Origin: a virus
IMG/VR virus record: IMGVR_UViG_3300030410_000018
Coordinates: 1-41,632 of that record
Length of the DNA: 41,632 bases
Strand: one strand, 5' to 3'
Numbering within the stretch: position 1 is the first letter of the stretch; every line of letters begins with the position of its first letter. The notes under the pieces are model-generated. The model had not been told where the DNA came from and ran no database searches. It saw only the letters and a program-made list of their open reading frames with translations. Made by a program: the position numbers and the translations under genes. Positions 19,038 through 27,176 of the stretch are shown here, in pieces.

Positions 19038-19565
19038 TTATCCAGCCTCAAAAATGGGTGCGCGCGTGGAGCGGGTCAGGTCATCAGACAATTCGGCGTC
19101 AACACGCCCTTTTGCTTTCTTGACCTGTTCTTTGATTTGCCGTTCTTGATCTTGCAGAATTTCTTCTTCGCGAAGCGGCATGTTGTGGTGCGCTTCGGTC
19201 ATGTATCGCTGATACAGACGCATAGGGAGCTTGTAGGCGAGCATCTCATGCACACCAACGGAACCAGCCCATTCACCTGTTTTAAGCGACAAATGCTCAA
19301 ACCCCGGAATGTCGGACTGCTTTATTGGCTCGTACCCTTGCATCAAGCGACGGTGAATAGAATCCTGCGCATTCGTCGTTGAAAGCCAGCACACATGGTA
19401 TCCGGCAATTTTTGGCAAATCAGGCAAAACTGTATTATTTCCCTGAAACATCGCAAATCTATCGTCGTCGGATAGTTCGCGGTTTTCAGTCACTGCGCGA
19501 TCTTGCATCGCACGGTCGGCACGGTCGTCTCCGACATTTTTCTTAAAGCGTTCATCATGTGACAT
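19038..19565 (-). CDS. Late protein between scaffold and decoration genes, 175 aa
   Basis: I use the ATG at 19565, which has AAAGGG upstream just past the scaffold stop; a longer frame would run into the scaffold gene. The N-terminus is highly charged (MSHDERFKKN, Asp/Arg-rich to about 40). A folded-looking middle follows (KIAGYHVCWLSTTN, WAGSVGVHEMLAYK), then a charged helical C-terminus (EEEILQDQERQIKEQVKKAK). It has no membrane segment. An accessory head-assembly role is plausible; the family is unrecognised. Confidence 0.65.
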   Translation of the reverse strand: MSHDERFKKNVGDDRADRAMQDRAVTENRELSDDDRFAMFQGNNTVLPDLPKIAGYHVCWLSTTNAQDSIHRRLMQGYEPIKQSDIPGFEHLSLKTGEWAGSVGVHEMLAYKLPMRLYQRYMTEAHHNMPLREEEILQDQERQIKEQVKKAKGRVDAELSDDLTRSTRAPIFEAG

Positions 19566-19578
19566 TTGAATGGCCCTT

Positions 19579-20496
19579 TCAGCTATTCGCGTTCTTACGG
19601 TCGTAGTCTTGGTATGATTTTGCGCGACGTTGCATCGCGGCCTTATCACCCCAGATACCCTCGGATTTCATCGCCTCAATTCGAGACGGCGAAAAAGTAA
19701 ACTCTCGTTTGGCCGATGCAGCCCCGGACTTTCCGCCACCAACAGGGGCAGATTTACGAGAGCCATCGCCATCATCTTTGAACCGATGCGGGAGCCGCTT
19801 TTCAAGACGGCGTTCCAGCTCGTCCCAATATTCGGGGCTATCCATTCGGAACTCGTCAGCAGCAACGGCCTTATCAACGGCAAGAGCGACAAGGCTGTCT
19901 TCATCCTTGCCGTTAAGATCAATCCACGGATGATCCTCTGTGAACTCTCGCGCCAGCTTTGCGGCCATCGGATTAATGCGAGATTGTGAAGGTTGCTGGG
20001 CAACGCGCTGCTTCACTGAATTGATTTCATTCAATCGAAACGCTGCATCGTCCTTCTGGCGTTGGGCACGAAAGAACAAATCAGAGTCTTGCGTTTTCAT
20101 GGCATTGGCTAGAGCCATTTCAGCTTCTTGATAGCGACGGCTTTCAAGCGCTAAGCGACCATCAAGTTCGCGGCTGTCATTCTGCAAGGCCCGCGATTCA
20201 AGTTGCGCCAGCCTATTAGCTAATTCACTATTCTCATGCTCAGATTGATCAAGTTTGCGTTTAAAGTGATCAAGGTCACTGATGTTTTTATCGCGCGCGT
20301 TATTCTTTCGCTGCTTTTTAAATCTGCGTTCTTCGCTGCGCCGTTCAGCGCGGGATTTTGCCTCAGCATCTTCTGCGTCATCGGCATCAACCTCGGACGT
20401 GTCCTTGATTTTTGCGTCTGACTTTTCGTCATCATCTTCATTGGTAATGATGATTTCATCTTCAATCGGCTTGTTAGCCTTATCGGTATCAATCAT
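19579..20496 (-). CDS. Capsid scaffolding protein
   Basis: I choose the ATG at 20496, which has AAAGGG 7 nt upstream; a TTG 6 nt earlier is possible. The 305-aa protein has a very acidic N-terminus (about 1-50), a long charged heptad-like helical region (about 55-165), a conserved-looking block (DHPWIDLNGKDEDS, YWDELERRLEKRLP) and a basic C-terminus. Acidic-helical-basic architecture and location between portal and capsid genes are typical of P22-like scaffolding proteins that guide capsid assembly and then leave. Confidence 0.75.
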   Translation of the reverse strand: MIDTDKANKPIEDEIIITNEDDDEKSDAKIKDTSEVDADDAEDAEAKSRAERRSEERRFKKQRKNNARDKNISDLDHFKRKLDQSEHENSELANRLAQLESRALQNDSRELDGRLALESRRYQEAEMALANAMKTQDSDLFFRAQRQKDDAAFRLNEINSVKQRVAQQPSQSRINPMAAKLAREFTEDHPWIDLNGKDEDSLVALAVDKAVAADEFRMDSPEYWDELERRLEKRLPHRFKDDGDGSRKSAPVGGGKSGAASAKREFTFSPSRIEAMKSEGIWGDKAAMQRRAKSYQDYDRKNANS

Positions 20497-20522
20497 AGTC
20501 AAACCCTTTCGGCTTGATGCTT

Positions 20523-20951
20523 TTAGATGAAGGCTTTAATAGCCAGCGGGTCGATGGTGACTTTGCCGATCAGGTTAAGATCGTCATACATCGCGAACAT
20601 GGCCGGTTCGTCTTTGTTGGCGGGGTTATCAACCACCCAGCGATCACCGCCGTATTTTGGCACTCGCACAAAGTCGCCAACGGCACACCACTCGCCTTCA
20701 ATCCAAGGCTCTTGCGTGGTGCGATTGCGAAATGAAAGCGGCCCGACCCAGATGACTTTTGCGATCTGAGTGTTCCAGAGTTCGGTGTCTTTGGTATCGG
20801 CGGTAAGCAAAATGCCGCCCGATGTTTTTGATTTTGGCGTCCGTATCTGAACCAGAATTCGGGAGCCAAACGGGGTAATTCCTGCGTCCACTTTGGGAAA
20901 CGCACGTTCCAATTCACTCGAATTTGCATTCAAGTCATTTGTGATAATCAT
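20523..20951 (-). CDS. Phage GroES-like co-chaperonin
   Basis: Residues 24-110 carry the Cpn10 pattern: ITPFGSRILVQI, then KSKTSGGILL, a charged mobile-loop-like segment, VIWVGP, and GDFVRVPKYGGDRWVV. By family knowledge this resembles GroES and T4 gp31, which cap GroEL and let it fold phage capsid protein. The protein is 142 aa, longer than the roughly 97-aa bacterial GroES because of an insertion of about 20 residues before GDFVRV and C-terminal extra residues. It lies immediately upstream of scaffold and capsid genes, which fits a head-folding role. No GroEL partner is in the window, so host GroEL would be used. Confidence 0.75.
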   Translation of the reverse strand: MIITNDLNANSSELERAFPKVDAGITPFGSRILVQIRTPKSKTSGGILLTADTKDTELWNTQIAKVIWVGPLSFRNRTTQEPWIEGEWCAVGDFVRVPKYGGDRWVVDNPANKDEPAMFAMYDDLNLIGKVTIDPLAIKAFI

Positions 20952-20955
20952 AGGG

Positions 20956-21144
20956 TTACAAATCCTTATCTTCCATTTGACGAAGGGTTGCGTGGCATTC
21001 GTCGATTGACTGTTTAATGCCAGCAGAGACGCCCATCAGGTAGCCAAAGTCATAGAGCGAGGGGTTATCGCGCCGCACCATCAGAGCGGCTTCCTGATAG
21101 GCTTTCAGCTTAGCCTCAAGCGCTAAAATCAGCTTCATTTCCAT
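20956..21144 (-). CDS. Small helical late protein, 62 aa
   Basis: This short protein is predicted all-helical (LILALEAKLKAYQEAALMVRR, KQSIDECHATLRQMED), with no membrane segment. Its ATG follows the stop of the 83-aa gene by one base and its stop precedes the GroES-like gene by 4 bp, consistent with translational coupling. A small coiled-coil assembly protein is possible. No family is recognised. Confidence 0.55.
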   Translation of the reverse strand: MEMKLILALEAKLKAYQEAALMVRRDNPSLYDFGYLMGVSAGIKQSIDECHATLRQMEDKDL

Positions 21145-21145
21145 G

Positions 21146-21397
21146 TTATTGCTCTTCGCTGTTTTTGCTTGTTTTAACGGTTCCGCCTTTTTTATAGGTC
21201 TGCGGCGTAGAGGCTTTGACGGAGCCGCCCTTTTTCATGGCGGGTTCGCCCTTCATTGGTTGCGGGGTTTTGCCGCTTGACCACTTGGTGACTTCGCCGC
21301 CCTTTTTATAAGTCTGTGGCGTCGATGGCTTGCCGCTTGAAGGCATCCCGCTCATTGCCATTTTGCGCTTTGCACTAATCTGATCGCTGTCTTTCAT
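21146..21397 (-). CDS. Small basic Lys/Gly-rich protein with internal repeats, 83 aa
   Basis: The protein is rich in Lys, Gly, Ser, Pro and Thr and contains STPQTYKKGG twice, plus related KKGG units. It is predicted disordered and strongly basic, so it may bind DNA or coat a negatively charged surface inside the virion. AAGGAAC lies upstream of the start. It lies between two small late genes downstream of portal. Comparable KKGG-repeat proteins occur near portals of podoviruses, but I cannot name the family. Confidence 0.6.
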   Translation of the reverse strand: MKDSDQISAKRKMAMSGMPSSGKPSTPQTYKKGGEVTKWSSGKTPQPMKGEPAMKKGGSVKASTPQTYKKGGTVKTSKNSEEQ

Positions 21398-21408
21398 GAT
21401 GATGTTCC

Positions 21409-21714
21409 TTACTTGGTGGTGACTGGTTCAACGGCTTCAACCCACGGCACGGCGGCAACAGGCGCGGCTTCAACAGCGGGAATGGGTTTGGTTTCAACCT
21501 TGGCAACAACGACAACAGGCTTCTCACCAGTTGCTTCCCAGCGCATGATGTGGTTGCCGTCTTCAGCGGTGTATTTGCCTATACCGAAAACCATGTTGTA
21601 GCGGTCTTCGGCTTCCATCATGAACTCAACAGCTTCGTTGCGGAAAGTGGATTCGTCAGCGCGAACCATGTCCATGCCGAACACAAGATTTTCAATCATT
21701 TTATTAGCTTTCAT
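21409..21714 (-). CDS. Small late protein with Ala/Pro/Val-rich tail, 101 aa
   Basis: The first 55 residues look folded (MIENLVFGMDMVRADESTF, DRYNMVFGIGKYTAEDGNHI). The last 40 are low complexity with repeated Ala, Pro, Val and Glu. The start overlaps the portal stop as ATGA, so it is translationally coupled to portal. Function unknown; head morphogenesis is suggested only by location. Confidence 0.6.
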   Translation of the reverse strand: MKANKMIENLVFGMDMVRADESTFRNEAVEFMMEAEDRYNMVFGIGKYTAEDGNHIMRWEATGEKPVVVVAKVETKPIPAVEAAPVAAVPWVEAVEPVTTK

Positions 21715-24302
21715 TGAGGGTTAATGCCGGTGCCATCTTTGAGGTTTGACCGATGACCGTTAGCAATATCTGCCCCGGCAATTAGCATGGCTGTATGGTT
21801 GTCAGCCGTGTTGGTCTGTATGCGGGTTTGTAGTTCCGCCATCTTGCGTTGCGATTCGGCCTGTTCGCGCATTTGCTCTAGGCTCATGCGGCTTTGTGCT
21901 GCGATCTGCGCGTCTTGCATGTCGCTCTGTGCATCCGTTTGCGAATTTGCTTGCGAGGCTTGAACTTTAGATTGTTCCAATTGCATTTTCGCTTGAAGCG
22001 CTTGCTGATCGAATTGCAACTTCTGTTGCTGGCTTTGTGCGTCCATCTGGATTTTTTGCGACGCAACCTGAGACGGATCAATCGGAGGCGGCTGCTGTAT
22101 CGATTGAATGTATTGCATGGCCTGTTGGATAACCGGCGGAAGCACCGACAGAACCTTATTCTGTCCTACGCTTTGCAGGATTTGCGCCGATGCTTGCATC
22201 ATCACGCCGTCAAACTCGCGGGTGACGGTTTCATCCTCGTTGTCCATCAGCTTCGAAATATCAGACCCAGCTGCTTCGCTCGAAAAGTTAAACACCTGCG
22301 TGACATACCAGAACGCCAGATGTTCTTTCAGATGACCCATCATAATAGGCGTTAAGGTCTGCTTGATAATCGGGTTTTGACCAAATAGCGGGTGCTGCAT
22401 ATATTCAACATGCGTCCGGATATGGGCTTCATGATCCTGCTGCGGAAATGCAACGATAGGCCGGGACATTGTTGCGGCCATGTTCTCATTCACCGCGTTC
22501 ATATGTTGCGGCTGCTGAATTGGCGCGAGCAAATCCATTCCGTTCGGTATTTTCAACCGGGTCAGAATGAGTTCTTCAATCTTGCGCTTATCGTATAGGC
22601 CGGGATTTGCATCCGAGCGCGCAACAATAGCCTGCACCTGTGCAAAGCGTTGGGTTTCCGAAAAGATGTTCGGATCCGAAACCGGAATAACGTCTTGCGC
22701 GCCTTCAAAATCACGGCGCTTAACCATGACTTCGCCGGTCAGCTTATCGACTTCGCTTTCCTTCATGTAAAGGAAGTTCAAGCGGTGCAAAATATCCAAC
22801 AATTGCGCCATAGCATTATGCAAGCGCGCATGAATGGCGGAGAACACCGTCATGCCCTGTTCGATTAATGCCAGCGTTGTGCCAACCGGCATTTGCGAGC
22901 TTTGATCAGCCAAACTTTCAAACGTGGTCTGCACCACACCCTTGCCGGAATCAACCAAGAAGCCAAGCAACTGATAAAGCACCGCAGACGGCGGGTTGAA
23001 CGGCAATGGCATAATCACCTTGCGAATATCGTCTTGCTGGAAGCTACCCTCTATCTCACTGATTGACGCGGGTTGCATATCAATGGTTTGGCTGCTTGCC
23101 CCACCCTTGAGTTTGACCGCCGATGCAAAGTTGTTGATGTGAGCACTGTCAAGCAAAGCCCGCAGCGCACCCGTTGCAGCCGCCGCAATACCGCCGATCA
23201 TATGTGGCAAGCCTATCGGATAGGCACCACGCCACGGCACAAACGGAAACTCAACGATGTGCTGAATTTCTTCTTTGTTTTCGTCTTTTTCATCCCAGTT
23301 GCGATAAATGGCGCAAACCAGACCGCTTTCGCCGTCAATCGTTACCAAATATGGCTCTAGGTTGTCATCATCCTTTAGGTCGAGATAGCAACCAATCTCA
23401 TAGACCGTGCGGACGCCATCTTGATTGGACGAATCCAGAACGCGACCTTCGATTTTATCATTGGCGCGACCGGAGCTTGACTGTTCGGGATCGCCAGCAG
23501 CCACAATCGAAATGTCACGGTAATGACCAGACTTAACCCGGCGCTGAAATTCCATTTCAGTCAGGGTTTGAACGTGCGTTTTACGTTCAGCCGCACGAAA
23601 CGACGAAGCGGCATAGGGAATAATGATATTGTCAATTGAGACAAATTCAGCCATCGGGCGCTTGAGACGTGCATTATAATACATTTTGATGTATTGCGCG
23701 CCGCCAAGCGGAACCTGTGTAAGCATCTGTTCGAGTTCAGAACGAAACTCAGGCATCAACTTAGTAAGCTGATAATTCATGAATTTCGTTTTGCGCTTTG
23801 CCCTTGCGTCCTTGGCTGCGCTTGGCGTTCCAACAATTGACGCCTTAACCGGACCATCGGCTGGAAATAGCTCTTTCATCACACGCGAGGAAAAGTCCAC
23901 ACATGTCTCAGTCAAGATCGGATGCACAACGCGGGATGCACCTTCGAAAGATGCTCCGCCCGGCGCTTCATCGCCAAGGCCAGTACGCTTTAGACCATCC
24001 TCATATTGCTTATCGCGAGCCTTACGGGCTTCCTTGTCCTCAGCGATCATGTCAATGAGGTTGGAGCCGATGTTGTGCAGCTCGCTTTGCGTCATTGTCT
24101 CAGCGAGGTTTTCAAAGAACCCGTTGACTAGACCCGGCGCATTATCATCCATGACAATAGTTGCCGAGCCATCCTCGTTTTCTTTTACATCATCATCGTC
24201 AACGCTCGGGTCAAGATTAACTGTTGCGTCATCTGTTTCGGACGCAGCTCCGCTATCCGATGAATCATTCAGATCATCGTCAACGTCTTCAGGATCAATC
24301 AT
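21711..24302 (-). CDS. Portal protein
   Basis: This 863-aa protein has a long acidic, probably disordered N-terminus (about 1-60). The portal core follows, with RVVHPILTETCVDFSSRVMKEL, TKFMNYQLTKLMPEF, VPLGGAQYIKMYYN, a helical wing/stem region, and LIEQGMTVFSAIHARLHN in the clip-to-crown part. A Gln-rich coiled-coil C-terminus (about 730-840, SQQQKLQFDQQALQAKMQLE) resembles the barrel of P22-like portals. It forms the dodecameric DNA channel and docking site for the terminase. Its gene order relative to TerL is interrupted by a 954-aa gene of unknown role. Confidence 0.88.
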   Translation of the reverse strand: MIDPEDVDDDLNDSSDSGAASETDDATVNLDPSVDDDDVKENEDGSATIVMDDNAPGLVNGFFENLAETMTQSELHNIGSNLIDMIAEDKEARKARDKQYEDGLKRTGLGDEAPGGASFEGASRVVHPILTETCVDFSSRVMKELFPADGPVKASIVGTPSAAKDARAKRKTKFMNYQLTKLMPEFRSELEQMLTQVPLGGAQYIKMYYNARLKRPMAEFVSIDNIIIPYAASSFRAAERKTHVQTLTEMEFQRRVKSGHYRDISIVAAGDPEQSSSGRANDKIEGRVLDSSNQDGVRTVYEIGCYLDLKDDDNLEPYLVTIDGESGLVCAIYRNWDEKDENKEEIQHIVEFPFVPWRGAYPIGLPHMIGGIAAAATGALRALLDSAHINNFASAVKLKGGASSQTIDMQPASISEIEGSFQQDDIRKVIMPLPFNPPSAVLYQLLGFLVDSGKGVVQTTFESLADQSSQMPVGTTLALIEQGMTVFSAIHARLHNAMAQLLDILHRLNFLYMKESEVDKLTGEVMVKRRDFEGAQDVIPVSDPNIFSETQRFAQVQAIVARSDANPGLYDKRKIEELILTRLKIPNGMDLLAPIQQPQHMNAVNENMAATMSRPIVAFPQQDHEAHIRTHVEYMQHPLFGQNPIIKQTLTPIMMGHLKEHLAFWYVTQVFNFSSEAAGSDISKLMDNEDETVTREFDGVMMQASAQILQSVGQNKVLSVLPPVIQQAMQYIQSIQQPPPIDPSQVASQKIQMDAQSQQQKLQFDQQALQAKMQLEQSKVQASQANSQTDAQSDMQDAQIAAQSRMSLEQMREQAESQRKMAELQTRIQTNTADNHTAMLIAGADIANGHRSNLKDGTGINPQ

Positions 24303-24311
24303 GAGCGGTCT

Positions 24312-27176
24312 TTACGAATAGTTGTAATAGGAGTGCATCGGCTTCATGCCGTAATGCTCATAGTCGATAGGGTCTTCAGCGCGGGTCCGAAGTGCTGCTT
24401 GGATTAGCGCAGGCAATGTGCTGGTGCCCGTCCCGCCTGTACCATGTCCAGATGATCCGTTCGGATTTGTCGGGCTATATTGGTTTCGATAGTCACCTGT
24501 TTGCGAATCCTGCTCATTCATATGGCGATCAAAGGCACTTGATGCCATGTTGGTCGTCGCGCCCGGTGCCCATGTTCCGTTGTCATAGCCGTTTTGCAAG
24601 GCGTTAATCAGTTGGCTGCCGGGTGTCTGCCCGGAAATGAGCTTGTCACCCATAACCGCAGCCGAACCCAATGGCCCGCCGAAAAATCCTAGACCAGCGT
24701 TGCCAATGCCCCCAACAATCTTGCCTAAGGTGCTATCTGCCCACCTAGGATTTGGCTGTCCGTTGTTTGTCGGATCAACGCCGCTTCTAGGCGGGATGTC
24801 GCCTCTGTTTTCGAAGCCGGGGCCTTCTGTTGCGATATGCGCCCCGCCGTCATTTAAGTGGCGCAATCGTGCAGCCGGAGACCCACCGGGATCATCATTG
24901 CCATTGCGCTCACGATCATTGCCATCATTAAAAGCGAATTTATCTAACGGCGCACCAAATGCATTTGGTGGCCTCATGACATTGGCCAGACCAGATGGAT
25001 CGACCATGCCGGGAAGGCCATAGCCGGGGTTGGGCATATCTCCGTATGAGTCCATCGACATAGGCATACGAGCAAGCGGATAATTGCTGCCCCCGCTTTG
25101 GTCTTGCGATGCACTTACCGATGGTGGAGGCGCGTTACCAAAGCCTGATGCCAATGTATAGCGATCATACTGGCTTGGCGTCATGCGGCCCGACAATGGA
25201 TCGTAGCCTTGCGAAGGATCACGCGGGTCATTGTATGCCGACTGCGTGTCACCAGAAGGGCTAGGCCCGACGCCGTTTAAGCCAGCAAGGTTGCGGTCGT
25301 GGTAGTCCGGCGATGCACCAAGCCCCACTCCACTCAATCCTGTAAGGTTCATATCGTGGTAATTGGGAACGGGGTTAGAACCAACGTTGTTTAAGCCCGC
25401 AAGATTTTGGTCGTGATAGTCGTTCCCGACACCAGACAGCCCCGCAAGGTTACGATCATGGTAGTCCTGCGACTGACCACCAGACCATGGCATCCCCTGA
25501 TATGCCGGAGCTTGTGGTGTTATCCCCTGCCCCATTGAGCCAGAGCTTGGCGAGCCGTATTGGACGCCAACTGTAGGGTCGTTCATAGCCATAGACAAAG
25601 GCCTCGAATAGTTTGGCGTATTGCCCTCGTAATTCGACGGGCTTAGCAGGTGTATGTAATCAGCCGTTTGAGCCGATGGCATGAATGCCGATGTTTCAAT
25701 TGATTGATTTGGTGTTTTTAAACCAGTGTAGGCGTTAGCAGAAGTCGGCATACCATCAGCCGATGCCAATGGCGACACCGGCGCGGAATAGCCCGCAAAG
25801 GCCGGGGACACGCCAAGAATGCTTGACAGAATGTTAGGACTGGCTTGAACGGATGCGCTTGGCAATGCAGGGCGCGTATACGTTGGCGACGGATCATTTG
25901 AAGCGGTTAGTGATTCGCCATTACCATTGCCAGCCCGCGCCATCATTTCCGGCATAAGATCATGTGTAAATGTTAAAGCATATGGAATTTCTTTTGGCGC
26001 ATCTGGCGCATAGCCATAAGTCTGCTGCGCCCCTTTATCGCCATATGTTACGCTATTTGGGTCATTTGCCATAGCAGTAACCCACTTACGGGTATCGGGA
26101 AGTGGGTTGCTTGCTAGTGTTAAAGGAACATTGGCATAGTTAAGTGTACTCTGTTGCGCATCTGGATTGACAGCAATATTAGCTAGAACGTCCTTTACTG
26201 CGTCTAGAGTGGCAGGCGATGCCTCTGGAACACGCGCAAGGCTTCCATAAGCTTGCAGGCCAGCAGGGCTGAATTGCGCCGATTTAGTCCCTTCGCCAGA
26301 CGCTAAAACTTTGTTTATATCGCCGGTAGAGGTTCCATAACCAGGCGTTGCAGCCCGATCAAGAAATGTTCCCAGCGTCGCACCAATGACGTTTGTCGCT
26401 TGGCCCGGATACTGAGACATGATGCTGCCGACTTCGGCTTGAAGCATCTTAGCTGAATTGTTGATCCTATTTTTATCAAGAGTTAAAAGACGAAATGAAT
26501 TAGGGTCAGTGCCGTATGCATCCGGCCCAGCTCCGCCGACCAATTCAGCACCGGCAAGCCCCGGAGTGGGGGGAAGCCCGCTGCCAATTTCTGCTTGAGG
26601 TCTTAACCCGCCTTCATTGTTTGGATCGCTAGAGCCAACAAGCGAGCCAAGCGCGGGCGCATTGTTGCCCAAGCTGCTGCCATAGTCGGGCACATTCTCT
26701 TGACCATTGCCCGCGCCGCCCGTCAGTCCAGCAACAGCCGATGCACTGGAATTGTCATATGATGGCGAACCCTCGGAACCGGCCTCGCTGCGTATTCCGG
26801 CGCCGGAACTGGAGATGGAGCTGCCGCCACCCGAAGGCTCGCTACGGCTTGCCTCCGACGAACGTTCGCCGCCCCATCCGGATGAACCCGAACCCGACGA
26901 TGAATAGCTGCTAGTGTCAGCACGGTCTTGCGCGGAGTCTTGGCGCATATCATCGGCGTGAGTGTAAGACCCGCCCTCACCTGTTCCGCCTTCGCTGGTA
27001 GGGCCGCCCTCTTCAAACTTCTTGACCGGGCCAGAGCGCCCTTGGAACATAAACGGGCGCGACGTGGCTTGAACCATGCCGCCCATTGCCATGTGATGCG
27101 CTTCCATAGCCGAAATAAGCGTGTCCAATTGTTGCGGGGATAGTTTGGTAATGCTCAAATCATTCTCCCCTTTCAT
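24312..27176 (-). CDS. Gly/Ser/Pro/Asn-rich protein between TerL and portal, 954 aa
   Basis: The start codon overlaps the TerL stop as TAATG. Nearly the whole length is low complexity. Residues 55-150 are Ser/Gly-rich, 160-560 are Asn/Pro/Ser/Ala-rich, and 565-640 carry four tandem copies of YHDxNLxGLxxVG. The C-terminus includes a hydrophobic Gly-rich piece (TLGKIVGGIGNAGLGFFGGP) that may insert in membranes. No enzyme motif is visible. The short N-terminal helix (LSPQQLDTLISAMEAHHMAMGG) resembles segments on other structural proteins here. It is probably a virion-associated protein, perhaps ejected. I do not recognise a family. Confidence 0.7.
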   Translation of the reverse strand: MKGENDLSITKLSPQQLDTLISAMEAHHMAMGGMVQATSRPFMFQGRSGPVKKFEEGGPTSEGGTGEGGSYTHADDMRQDSAQDRADTSSYSSSGSGSSGWGGERSSEASRSEPSGGGSSISSSGAGIRSEAGSEGSPSYDNSSASAVAGLTGGAGNGQENVPDYGSSLGNNAPALGSLVGSSDPNNEGGLRPQAEIGSGLPPTPGLAGAELVGGAGPDAYGTDPNSFRLLTLDKNRINNSAKMLQAEVGSIMSQYPGQATNVIGATLGTFLDRAATPGYGTSTGDINKVLASGEGTKSAQFSPAGLQAYGSLARVPEASPATLDAVKDVLANIAVNPDAQQSTLNYANVPLTLASNPLPDTRKWVTAMANDPNSVTYGDKGAQQTYGYAPDAPKEIPYALTFTHDLMPEMMARAGNGNGESLTASNDPSPTYTRPALPSASVQASPNILSSILGVSPAFAGYSAPVSPLASADGMPTSANAYTGLKTPNQSIETSAFMPSAQTADYIHLLSPSNYEGNTPNYSRPLSMAMNDPTVGVQYGSPSSGSMGQGITPQAPAYQGMPWSGGQSQDYHDRNLAGLSGVGNDYHDQNLAGLNNVGSNPVPNYHDMNLTGLSGVGLGASPDYHDRNLAGLNGVGPSPSGDTQSAYNDPRDPSQGYDPLSGRMTPSQYDRYTLASGFGNAPPPSVSASQDQSGGSNYPLARMPMSMDSYGDMPNPGYGLPGMVDPSGLANVMRPPNAFGAPLDKFAFNDGNDRERNGNDDPGGSPAARLRHLNDGGAHIATEGPGFENRGDIPPRSGVDPTNNGQPNPRWADSTLGKIVGGIGNAGLGFFGGPLGSAAVMGDKLISGQTPGSQLINALQNGYDNGTWAPGATTNMASSAFDRHMNEQDSQTGDYRNQYSPTNPNGSSGHGTGGTGTSTLPALIQAALRTRAEDPIDYEHYGMKPMHSYYNYS
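25268..25470 (-). repeat. Four tandem coding repeats (YHDxNLxGLxxVG)
   Basis: Four copies of a 14-20-codon unit with core YHDRNLAGLSGVG lie in the 954-aa gene, separated by 1-6 variable residues. The copies differ at a few codons, so they are diverged rather than recent duplicates. Confidence 0.8.

Noticed and set aside
23779-24321. 180-aa plus-strand frame opposite the portal N-terminus
   Set aside because: The portal gene is unambiguous and the opposing frame is Ser-rich shadow from acidic codons.
26707-27016. Frames on both strands overlapping the 954-aa gene start
   Set aside because: They arise from Gly/Ser-rich codon bias; the 954-aa frame is coupled to TerL.
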